Below are positions 38,879 to 49,153 of a stretch of 64,000 nt of DNA, in pieces. Every line of letters begins with the position of its first letter. Within the stretch, counting starts at the first letter, position 1. The stretch spans positions 20,274,001 through 20,338,000 of the forward strand of contig OZ316895.1 of NCBI GenBank assembly GCA_973895155.1, written 5' to 3'. A model generated the notes under the pieces. The model made no database searches. It worked only from the letters and a program-made list of their open reading frames with translations, and had not been told where the DNA came from. This stretch comes from Marsupella aquatica (taxonomy: Eukaryota > Marchantiophyta). The position numbers and the translations under genes were made by a program.

Positions 38879-39319
38879 CTTTGAGCATTTCTGATAAGCC
38901 TTTGAGCATCAGTTTGGTTCTGTTGGTTTTCGCGCTGGAAGTCCGTTTCTCCCTTGGCTTCTGCAATTCTGGTCAGTGTTTAGAGCAGCTTCGACTTCGA
39001 TTGCTCCGGATGTTTTCTGATAACTCTTGAGCTTAGCGTGAATTTGGTTTTGTTGGTTTTCGCGCGCTGAAGTCCGTTTATCCGTTCGCTTCAGCAATTC
39101 TTTTCAGTGTTTAGAGCTAAGCCTCGACTTCGATTGCTCCGGATGTTGACGCTTTGAGCATTTCTGATTAGTCTGTGAGCTCAGCGTCAATTTGGTTTCG
39201 TTGGCTTCAGATCAGTGTTCAGAGCTTAGCTTCAACCTCGATTGCTCGATGTTTTTCCTGATAACTCTTTTAGCTCAGCATCAGTTTGGTCTCCTTGGCT
39301 TTCGCGCGCAGAAGTCCGT
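38879..39319 (+). repeat. Degenerate tandem repeat, units about 110-135 bp
   Basis: GAGCATTTCTGAT, TTTGGTT.TGTTGG.TTTCGCGC, CAGTGTTTAGAGC and CGATTGCTCCGGATGTT recur in order three to four times. Unit lengths differ by internal deletions. It ends directly at the telomere-like run. Confidence 0.8.
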
Positions 39320-39338
39320 CCCTAAACCCTAAACCCTA
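39320..39338 (+). repeat. Interstitial telomere-like repeat (CCCTAAA)n
   Basis: Two and a half CCCTAAA units, the Arabidopsis-type plant telomere motif. Too short to be a telomere; such runs often lie in plant promoters or mark repair scars. Confidence 0.85.
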
Positions 39339-39704
39339 CACGCAGAGAGAAGAAGAGAGAGAAGTCATTGGTGTCATCAAATCACTAACAATGCATAATC
39401 GTTTAAGACAAAAACTTTCATGGAAACAAATTTCCAATTGTGGAATTCAGAATCGACCAAAAGCTAGAGAAATTTAGAAATTCATGATCACTTTAGTACT
39501 TGATAAAATCTCCCAATGTTATATTCATTGGAAAGCTAGAGAACTTTGGAAACTTATAATCTCCCCATAACTCAACTAAATCTATCAATGTTAAGTTCAT
39601 TAAAAAGCTAAAGAAATTCTAAAATTCATAATCTCTTTAGTATTGAATAAAATCTATCAATAGTAGGTTCATTCTCATGGAAGGGGTCAACATTTCAGGG
39701 TTGT

Positions 39705-39719
39705 ACAACAAAGATTTCT
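39705..39719. repeat. LINE target-site duplication, left copy
   Basis: ACAACAAAGATTTCT, identical to 44242-44256. It abuts the T run that is the poly(A) tail of the minus-strand LINE. Confidence 0.95.
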
Positions 39720-42700
39720 TTTTTTTTGCCTCGAAAAAACTAATTGAATTCCATTCCAAAAAGTCAGCATACAACGCGGGGGGCCCAAAAGCGGGACCAA
39801 CCCCAAGGGACCAAAGGTCGAGAGAGCCGAGGCCAGAAAAGGCCAGAACCGGAGAAGAAGCAGAGCCTCAAGATGAGGTAGTAACCAAACCAGAAGTTTA
39901 GAAAACTACAGAAGGAGGAGCAAAACTCCGAAGACTGGCCAGTGCCCAGGGACCGGCGAGGTCCCCTGCAGTGGATCCAAGATAGAGATAATCCTATCAG
40001 TCTACCTGCAATACAACCCCTAACCCAGCAAGACTCAAGGAAATCACGGAGGGCGCGGGGGAACTGGTGGGACTTGGAGAATATTTTCGTGGATCTTCCA
40101 TAGTCCATCCCAGGTACCAAAATCCTGGCACATCTGGTGATGTGCCTCAACAAAATTGGATTTCCCAACCCGGATCCTGGCTCGATGTCGTGCCCAGTCA
40201 CGCCTGATGTAGATACTGAGACGATGTCAGGTCTTCCTAATGACAGTGTACGTGTTGGGGTGTGTATGCTCTATGTAGTGGGTACAGCGTTCTTTCCATA
40301 CTTGCCAGCAAGTGATAGCCCTTAGGATGTGCCAAAGCTTTGCGGGAATATCTCATTCTTCCGGTACGCCTGCTCTCACAAAAATGTGTATTGGTTGCAG
40401 TTGGACCGGAGTACTCCTGGAGAAAGCGCAGAGTTGTAGAATGTTTTGTACCCAACTCCAAACTGCCTATGACAACTCGCAATTCCATATGCAATGGACG
40501 ATGTCCTCCTACTGATTCCTCCCGCATCTGGTACACCAGGTGGTAGGATCGGTTGGAGGAAGTGTGGGGAACCTCCAATGTTGTGTGGCGGGTATTCTAT
40601 GTATGAGCTGCCACAAATAACAGTTCTTGCTAGCAGAGCAGAAAGGAAGCCAGGTGTTAGCCCAAAGGTGAGGGAGGTTGGGGCTCCAATTCAACCTGCT
40701 CGCCCATTTGCGGATAGCCTTGTGTGCGAAATCTGCTGGCCGTCCTTGAATCTCCCTCAATTGTGCAGTGGTCATGTCCAAGAAGGATTTGCCGTCTTTC
40801 CATTCGTATTGTAGCAATGGTGTGAGGGTTCCGGTGGGACGCCCAATTCTCAGGAGGAGAGTTATGCTGGTGTTTTGCTGCCAAACCATCACCCTGTGTA
40901 AAAGAGTCCCTGTAGGGGGAGGAGCATTATCAATTCTAGATAGGCAACCGTTCGATACATTGAATGTTCTCTTGGGGACGGATGCATCCTGGAATTGTTG
41001 CCATTGGGTCGTGATGTACCTCCTCTATGTGAGGTACTCCCAGATGTAAAGAATCCCATCAGGTAGAGTTGCCTCCATGAAAATAGATAGTACTTCCTCT
41101 GGGGCGTAGTGCAGCTCCAAGACACTCCTGAGATTAAGAATCATCTTTCTATAAGCACTAGCACAATTGCCTGGTAAAATCACACAAGGACCATCCTCCC
41201 AGATAATAAAATTCCCTTCCCCATCTAGGACGTCTCTCATGGAGCGGAAGCCAGCTTGCTTGATTTTCCGTTGAGGGTTGGTGCGGCACTTTGCCATCGA
41301 CGAGTTGATGTGGTTTAGATGTGGCCTCCACAGAGGGAGATCCCTCCAACCCTCAAGGTGGCCAGGTTGTGAAGGTCTCAGATTTTTCTTAAGGACATTC
41401 CATGCGGTGCAAACGTTGGTCCATACGCGTGATCCGGCCAGTGGTAGAGTGTGACATTGTGAGAATACCCAGGTGAAGTCCTCCGTTCCCCATCTTTGTA
41501 GTGATAGCTGCTTCATTTTGTATTGGAGGATGCGGCGCAAGGGATGATCCCCTTCGGCAAGTGCCCAAATGATGAATTTTCCAGCGAGGGCCCTGAATTG
41601 AGCTGAAAGCGAAATCAAGCCCAATCCGCCAAGTCGCTTAGGTCGTGTAATAGAAGCAAAGTCCACCCTTGCCCTGGCCTTCGTGTTCTGTCCAGCCCAT
41701 ACGAAAGTAGTAATCTTCTTCTGGAGATCGTCCAAGGTATTCAATTGGCCTGCCCACACGGTGAGCGTGTACCAAAGAGTGCTCATGACTAAGTGATTGG
41801 CCACAGTGACCCGAGCAATCAGAGAAGCAGAGCTCCTGCAGACCCGATCTAACCTAGTCTCCAGCCTCTCAGACAATGTTGAGACCATTTGTGATTCCGA
41901 GATGTGTTGAGCCAAAGGAACTCCTAGAAGCTTGGTGGCATTGGTGTCGTCCTCCCACTGCCAGGGTAAGCACTTGAATTCCGTTGGAATGGGATGGGGT
42001 GAGATATACACGGCTTTGGTCTTCTCCCAGGCACAATAGAGACCAGAAGCCATGCCAAAAAGCTGAAGAATCATCTTGCATCGATCCACATAATGCATCA
42101 CTACGCGAATGAGCATGGCAATATCGTCTGCGAACAAATTGTGCACATTGTGTACCGCCACATGTTGAATGTCCACGCCCCGAATTGTGCCCCGACTGAC
42201 TTCCCACTGAATTATTCAGCTGAGGGAATCGATAGCGATGAGGAACAACAAGGGAGATAAGGGGCATCCCTGCCTAACCGAGCGAGCCAATCTGAAGGGT
42301 GAGGCCATTCGCCCGTTAATCATTACCACAGAGGTGGCAGATGCATGTGTGGCCTGCAAGAAATCCATGAGCAGGCCCCCAAATCCAACTTTTGCCAACA
42401 GGGACTCGAGGAAGCGCCATTCCAATTTATCGAATGCCTTGGTGATATCCAACTTCAGTAGGATGTATTCCAAACCAGAACACTCGGCATGGTGCAGCAT
42501 CTCGTTGAGAAGCATAAGTGAGTGGTGGATATTGCGGCCCGGAAGGAAAGCGAATTGTTGATGCGAAATGAATTTCTGGAGGATAGGGGTTAACCTCAGC
42601 TGAAGGGCTTTCGCACCAATCTTATGCACCGTATTGAGTAGCGTGATGGGTCGCTTATTGGTTAGGTATCGTTGGTCATCTTTCTTGGGAAGGAGCACAA

Positions 42701-44241
42701 TGAATCCGCGAGTTATCTCCTAAGAGAAATTCCCCATGCTGATCCCGTGAAGTAGGGCGCGTTGCACAGATGGTCCCACCTTGCCCCAATGTGCCAAGAA
42801 AAATTCAACCGGGACCCCGTCTGGTCCAGGACATTTGTTTTTTGCTAATGCCGCAGTTGCCTTCCCAAGCTCCTCCATCGTAAGGGGTTGGTTCAGCAAA
42901 ATCCTGTCATCCTGGGGGATGCGCTCTGATTGTTGGTCGAGTACTTGCATCACCTGTTCCCAGTGGTGTCCAGCAGATTGGCCAAGAATGCCTTGAAAGA
43001 AGAGGGTGGCAGTGTCTGCCATGGCATTCCACTCACTGACGATGCATTCCTCTAAGTTGAAGAGTTGAGTGATCTCCTTGTTTTGGGCCAGCCCCTTGAA
43101 GCTCCTGAAGAAAAGTTTAGAGCATTTATCTCCCTCCCCAATCCACCTTGATTGTAGGACATAGTCCATCCATTGGACCCGCTCAACTTCAAATTCATGA
43201 AGTAAGGTTTCTGCCTCCTTCACCGCAGCTTGTTTCCTGAAGTCCTATGGGTTGGTTTCAAGAAGCAGTTGTGCTAAAGCCAGATTACGGCGTAATGTAA
43301 TTTCCCTTTGACGCCTTTCAGCAGCCTTCCTCTTGCCCCAACACCTGTCAATCTTCCTAGCTTTTTTGAGACAGCGAATGAGAGTGAGGTCCGGTGGCAA
43401 TCCGCTCAAATTGCACAAAAGTTCCTCCTGTTCCCACATGGTGATGATCCGTTCCTAATAGTCCCCCTGTGGCTGGTGGCTGGTATTCATGCAGTGCTGT
43501 GATGGCCTCTGAATGGGGACAAGAGGTACGACAGTGGCCAACACCGGTGCATGGTCTGATAAGGTAATCCCGGGCAGAATGGTCGATGTAACTGTGAAAT
43601 TCCCTTGGAACGTCCCCTTGGAAGTGTAGATTCTGTCAAGCCTTCTCAAGACCCGTCTGCCAACCAACACCTCATTTGTTCTGTCAGGTACGTGTCAAAA
43701 CCTCTTTTTGTTATCCCAGCTGAATCGAAGATGCCCCTGTTGCGCCTGAAAGAAGTCCACCAAATGCAGCCTCCTCTTGAGATGTTGCCAGGCTCTCTTC
43801 TCACTGCCCGCAAGGGTAGATCCCTGCCCCCCACAGTGGTCAGAGATATTCTCGATCATATTGAAGTCGCCCAGTAGCATCCAAGAAAAGGATGGATCCA
43901 GCCGATTGAAAAGTTCCCTCCACAAGTTAGTCCTTCCACGAGCTGAATTAGGTGCATAGATTCCAAGGAAACCCACCTTGCCAAGCCCAGCGTGGACCAT
44001 ACAGCACCAAGCAGCCCGCCCACAAGTTAAAACCCCCTCCGAGACCACAAATTGAAAGAGACTATTCCTAATGGCAATCGCCATTCCACCCTAGCCAGCC
44101 TCCACTCTGTTATTACGTGTGGAATGAGCTCCATCCGCTGTAGGAGCACAAACCCAGTGTGCAGTTCGCCAAGTTTCTTGAAGCTTATTGATTCTGCCAG
44201 CCCAAAGCTTGTGTTCCTGTATGCACAAAATATCAGGGGAA
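39720..44241 (-). mobile_element. 5'-truncated L1-like LINE insertion
   Basis: A 4.5-kb minus-strand insertion bounded by a perfect 15-bp target duplication. The 3' end has a short A tail (T run at 39720-39727). The 5' end begins inside the endonuclease domain, so ORF1 and the first endonuclease residues are missing, the usual outcome of incomplete reverse transcription. It sits between the SMC6 and ASADH remnants. Confidence 0.95.
39780..44241 (-). pseudogene. LINE ORF2 (endonuclease - reverse transcriptase - zf-RVT), single frame with many stops
   Basis: A single reading frame runs through nearly all of the element. The order is AP-endonuclease (PDILCIQEHKLW at the 5' edge, LGIYAPNS, MLLGDFNMIE), reverse transcriptase (RPITLLNTVHKI, LLKLDITKAFDKLEW, VRQGCPLSPLLF and the catalytic FADDIAM), and a zf-RVT end (NCYLWQLIHRIPAT, CTRCG, HCIWNC). 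I see stops at 44091, 43695, 43455, 43245, 42720, 42216, 41025, 40509 and 40467, all TAG or TGA, and further ones below 40467, but no frameshift from 44241 to about 40260. Changing one base (C for T) in each would give a sensible Gln or Arg in most cases. The protein cannot be made as it stands. Confidence 0.9.
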
Positions 44242-44256
44242 ACAACAAAGATTTCT
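44242..44256. repeat. LINE target-site duplication, right copy
   Basis: ACAACAAAGATTTCT, identical to 39705-39719, directly after the 5'-truncated end of the LINE. Confidence 0.95.
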
Positions 44257-46160
44257 ATTCACGTTAGAGATTATGAAATCACGGGTAAAATCTAATTCTC
44301 AAATTACTTACTCAATTCCTACCAAATGATGATAATGCTGAGCTCATCAGGACAGTCTCTTCAAGATCTTTCTAACACCATATTATATGTGAGTTTTCAT
44401 TATGATTTGACTCAGCAATGTCAAATTGAAAATTGCTATCGGGAAAATTTTATGTTTTGAATAAAATCAAAATATAAATAAAACCATTAATGTGAGCAGT
44501 TTTACCTCAATCTTTTTGTCTTTTGATCTGCATGTCAATTTTTTTACATTCTTTTTTACGGCATGACGTCCCAATTTTTACAGCAACCTTGCCACAAACA
44601 CGAATGCAAATGTTAATTTTATCCAAAAACAAGTCTCTTCCTGTTTGTAGCCTGCCATGATGATGTGGTGCACTGTGGAGCTAGGAATTTTGCAAAGGAC
44701 CCCTAATGGGGTCCTAATTAGCGAGAGCCAATGCATCACAACTGTTATTTGTGATGCGTAACGCTTCTCAAACCCTTGCAACACTTATGTTCTTGCAAAA
44801 CATTTGCAATCTCTAGTTTCCTTTCACCCGTTTGTGAATTGAATCTCCTCGCAAACTATTTGCAAGAACGTAACGCTCAAACTAAATGCGAGTTATTTTG
44901 CTTCGCTTAATACTTTCGATACTTTCGTAGTCTGAGCAACAGGGTATTTGATATCTTGGTATTCAAATGATTCGACATGTGATGACATTAAGTCATTTGT
45001 GGTCACCATGATTTGACCAGGCCTACTGACAATTTTAATTAACTGAAACCATATTAAATGGGAGGGAAATACTTGAAAGAAACACGAAAACAAAGGCAGA
45101 AAGCAAGGCTCCATGAGACAACAAGCTACGTAAGGTCAAGGATGACCACCTCCAAAAGGGGTTTGCAATTCATTGATTATAAAATTGGACATAAACAATG
45201 GGAACTAATGATACTCTTGGCCTGGCTACAACCTCCTCAACTCAGCTCACAAAAATTCCCCACAAAAACCTGCTAACTACGATTCCATGTTCGATCTGGA
45301 GACTACATGACCATCTCAGCTATCTAAACCGCAATAAATGCAACACATTTGCATATTTGGTCACCACATATTCAGCCTGTCAAACAGATACAATAGTAAT
45401 AAGAAATCCCTCCTAAGAATCTTCAAGGGATAAATGATTCATGGACACCTCAAGACACATAGAATTGAGTCTTTGTAAATCATGGAATTGATTCTCTGTA
45501 CGACTGCCCATTGAGAATTGAAATAATGATATTGGGAATATCCGACGCGACATGATCGTAAGAATCAATTCATCCCAAACTTTGAAGATCAGGATCACAG
45601 CAAAAAAGAGGTTAAAGCTTGCCCTTGATTGTCGTCTTGGGATATGTCATGCCTTGTTCTCCCAACTGCAACATTGTCTCTACGTGACACCTGGAAAATT
45701 GGGAACTTGTTTTTTCATAGTTGTCCGCAAGCATGCCAATAACCAGCTTTGCATATGCATTATACAAGCCCTTCCTCCATTCAGTCCTACTCCACAAATG
45801 TAGCTTTCCCACTACTTCCCTGAAGCGGCTTAGCATCCAACATTACAGTGGCTCCATCAGAAATAATGTGTGCTGGCATAACAGACCTAGTTGTCTCTAC
45901 AAAAGTTTGTAAAAAGAGGTGTCAGGATGATTGTATAATAACGCAATGTCAAATTCCCTAAAAGATAAACCTTCTCATGGCAGATTCTGCGTGACTCAAA
46001 CATGCTTTCATGATGCTTATCAAATAAATACATTGCAGGTTCGCCCTTACATTCGGAACAACAACTCCTTTCCCTGATTTGAATTTCACAGAAAAAAAGG
46101 CCTTGATACCCTGGCAGACATTATGTTACAGTTTGCAAAAGTTGGGTGGTTCGTGCTTAC
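44257..46160. other. Gene-free interval
   Basis: No recognised gene. A minus-strand stretch at about 46105-46030 reads KAFFSVKFKSGKGVVVPNVRAN but matches no family I know and does not look like the expected last ASADH exon. Confidence 0.4.
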
Positions 46161-47675
46161 CTCAAGGGGTGTTGGAAACCGATTTCCATGACAATCGTCA
46201 ATAATAGTTATACCCTCTGCCTCTTCCAACATCTGTCGCGCTGTTTCCTATGAGATATTTGAAAGAGCTTTAAAACATCTAACACCAATAAGGCGGCTAT
46301 ACTAGTTTTTTAGCTATTGAGACTACAGGGATGGATTCCCAAAGATTCTCACAACAATTTGTGGCTTGCTAGGTAGTTATTTGTTCGGCTATTATTTGAC
46401 GGAGGAAAGTCATGCGCCAAGGAAACACTATAAAAATATAGATAAACATAAATTGTGGCGTCTTCTTACACAGGCACTACAACAAGGTTTTGTAGTAGTC
46501 TCGATGGAACCACTCGCCTTTCTAACTTGAAAACTAGATCAAGAGTTACCTCATCCGAGTTTCAAATTAATATTGCAGGTTTATACTCTCAGCATGAGCT
46601 CGCATGATGGGTACTCTTACGCAGGTGGCACTGACCTTCATATCTTTATCATTCTGGAAATTGACATTGCCACTCCATATAAGAATTAGAGACACTCGTA
46701 TCAATGTATCCTCAGTTGAATGTACGATTGACCATCTTTACCAATAAAGAAAGATTTCCTATCCGCAACAGGCTCGCCTTCAAGTGGTTGCATCCAAAGC
46801 AACCGGACTACCTACCTGGACATAAACCATCACATGGAAATTCTCAAGTAGAAAAATTATCATTACCCATATATCCTTGAACATCACAACACTAATCAAT
46901 TACCCAAATCTTCCTAGTCTCCTTGACAAGTTTTATCTCCTCTTCATTATACCAATTTGCTGTCACAGCCGAGTTGTGGGAGAAGAGATTGAAAGCATAC
47001 CACAAATACCACCCAACTTTGTCAGAAAAAGGTGAGATTACCCTGAAAGAATAGCTTTGCGGTGGGATGTGTGGCGGACATGTCCTCGATCCAACTTCAA
47101 GCCCGTGCACGTATATTTAGAAGTTAGTGTGAAGTGTGTATTCAACCTCAAAATATAGCAAATAAATAAAAGCTACCTGGATAAATTAGTAGAAAATGAA
47201 TCTTAACCTTTAAAAAACAACCAACAAACCTCCAAGATATATTGTTATGGATTCATCTGTTCTGACAACTGTCAAATTACTATGACCTTTCTGTGTCATA
47301 GCCAATTCAGAAAAGGGGTTTTGGGGGGCTTTTGGGCATGCATAATATAGTTGAAATTTTGAATAGAATAACACATACCTGTGATTGAAATATGTTGCAA
47401 GTTGGTGCTTTACCATCCAGAACTTGCACAAAACAAATGATGTAAAGGATCCAAAGCTTGAAGTCCACAAACTTAGATTTCTCATGCAGGCTATGTACTT
47501 ACATTGCAAAATAGTGCCAGGTCAACTATCACAACAAATTATTTAGACGTCTGCTCCTTCAAAAGGCAGAATTTTGACAATATTTTTTTAAAAGATCCTG
47601 CTATAAGAAGACCTAGTGTGCTTGTAGCTCCAACTCCACCATGGCTGCAGCACCAGCTTCACCCAACGCACGCTA
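46161..47675 (-). pseudogene. Aspartate-semialdehyde dehydrogenase pseudogene, spliced, with nonsense codons
   Basis: Exon pieces in order match plant ASADH, the second enzyme of the aspartate-derived lysine, threonine and methionine pathway. About 47675-47600 has GEAGAAAMVELELQAH, then TAG at 47613-47615. About 46998-46914 has YAFNLFSHN and YNEEEIKLVKETRKIW with donor GTAATT. Exon 46653-46550 reads VSATCVRVPIMRAHAES and then TAA at 46567-46569. Exon 46247-46161 has EEAEGITIIDDCHGNRFPT with donor GTAAGC. The N-terminal NADP-binding part, the segment with the active-site Cys and the C-terminal helix were not found. Intron positions are kept, so this is a genomic copy, not a retrocopy. Two nonsense codons and missing exons make it non-functional. 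Confidence 0.88.
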
Positions 47676-48589
47676 CCTAGTAAAAGAATGACAATAGCCA
47701 TCATACAAGGCATTATACAATTGTGAGCGAGATGGGTCAATTGACTAGAGTGAAATGTATCTACAAACTGATCTCAAAGTGTTACAAAACCTGTCACATT
47801 TGTAACAAGTAAATATTATTTTTTACATTTTCTTTACGGAGATGAGTATTTTTTAAATAGATACTCACACAGTTTGAGCTTCTCCTCAATTTGAACCCAC
47901 TTCTTACAATGTGCTTCACCATTTCTCTCATTAACTAGTTCTTCAAATACCCACAAAATATAAACAAAAGACAAACTAAGTTGCTATGCAATCCTCGTAA
48001 ACGTGGATCTGGTTCTACCATTCATGGAAAAATGACGCACGTGCCGAGGCTGCAATTTCATATAAAAAAGAGCAAATTCCCCTCCAGTAATCATAATGAA
48101 GGGTATTAATTGCCCAAACTTGGGCTTCCCTCTCTTGCTCTTTAGATGTTTTTTTCTCTTGCGCTTCAGCTACCTCAACTGCTTTCTTATCTCGCGCTTC
48201 CAATTCTTTCTTGTGCACTTTGATTTCTTACTTGTTACTTGACTCTTGCTGTCACCAATGCCCTACTTGCTCGTTGACAACTTCGATAGTTGGTTATCCC
48301 ATATAATCAACATTGTTTATTTGTCTTTAGAGTGTTATGGATTCTTCCAAACTATCTTGTAGAGTCAGCCTGTTGAGGAAACATGTTGCAAAACTTGAGG
48401 AAGCGTGCAAGGAAGAAATCAAAGTTCACAAGAAAGAATTGGAAGCGCAAGAGAAGAGGTTTTAACTTTGCAAATTTGGGATGGTGTAGCGATGCGTGTT
48501 AGTTCGCAAGTGCCGGAATTCTGTTTATCGGGCCTTTGTTGATTGCGATGTGTATGGGTTAGCAAAAGGGGCCGATAGTGTAGTAGTGT
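47676..48589. other. Gene-free interval left of the methyltransferase transposon
   Basis: Only short low-complexity Lys/Glu-rich frames (for example 48218-48015 on minus). No recognised gene. Confidence 0.4.
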
Positions 48590-48593
48590 AAGT
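48590..48593. repeat. Target-site duplication AAGT, left
   Basis: AAGT directly before the left inverted repeat. The same four bases follow the right inverted repeat at 56709-56712. Confidence 0.7.
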
Positions 48594-48625
48594 AACAAGA
48601 AGCCTTAAATGATGAGTAACAAGCC
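48594..48625 (+). repeat. Left terminal inverted repeat of methyltransferase transposon
   Basis: Begins AACAAGAAGCCTTAAATGAT. The first 24 bases pair with 56685-56708 with two mismatches. AACAAG recurs 24 bases inside. Confidence 0.8.
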
Positions 48626-49153
48626 CATACTTTAGGAACTCTAGCCAAAAAATCAGAAAAACAACGAAAAAGTCAAAAAAAGTGCAAAAATTAGCACCTA
48701 TTTTAGAGCAAAAATATGGAGCGAACAAAATATGACATAAACTAGCTATGTTTTGACACCTAAAAATGACCAAATTCATCTGAAGTTACATTCCACCAAT
48801 AAATGATCTCAAATACAACACTATTATCTACAATGGTCTCACAATTACACGAGGTGTCTTTTGAAACAACAACTAAATCACCTCCAAAAGCCATTGTCAT
48901 TTAAAAACCAGAAAATAAATTACTACAACTTAACCTGATACACATTATTGTGAAAAGAAGACAAGGAGAATAGAAATGACACCATCTAATTGAATTGAAA
49001 CACAACCCACTAAGATAATATTAAACTACAAATTTCTCAAGAAACTTTAACCATGAATTCATGAATAAGTGGTAAAGGCATTTTGAAAATTTGTAAATTT
49101 TCAAGTTATCCATGTTTTTCAATGGTAATGTCACAAACAATAACTACTTTTCA

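Noticed and set aside
40237-40578. Alternative-frame ORFs in the LINE 3' region
   Set aside because: The ORF2 frame is recognisable (HCIWNC, WQVWKERC) despite stops; the other frames are shadows.
46020-46110. KAFFSVKFKSGKGVVVPNVRAN as the last ASADH exon
   Set aside because: Does not match the expected ASADH C-terminus (VSNKDDVAVGR-type) and no other family recognised.
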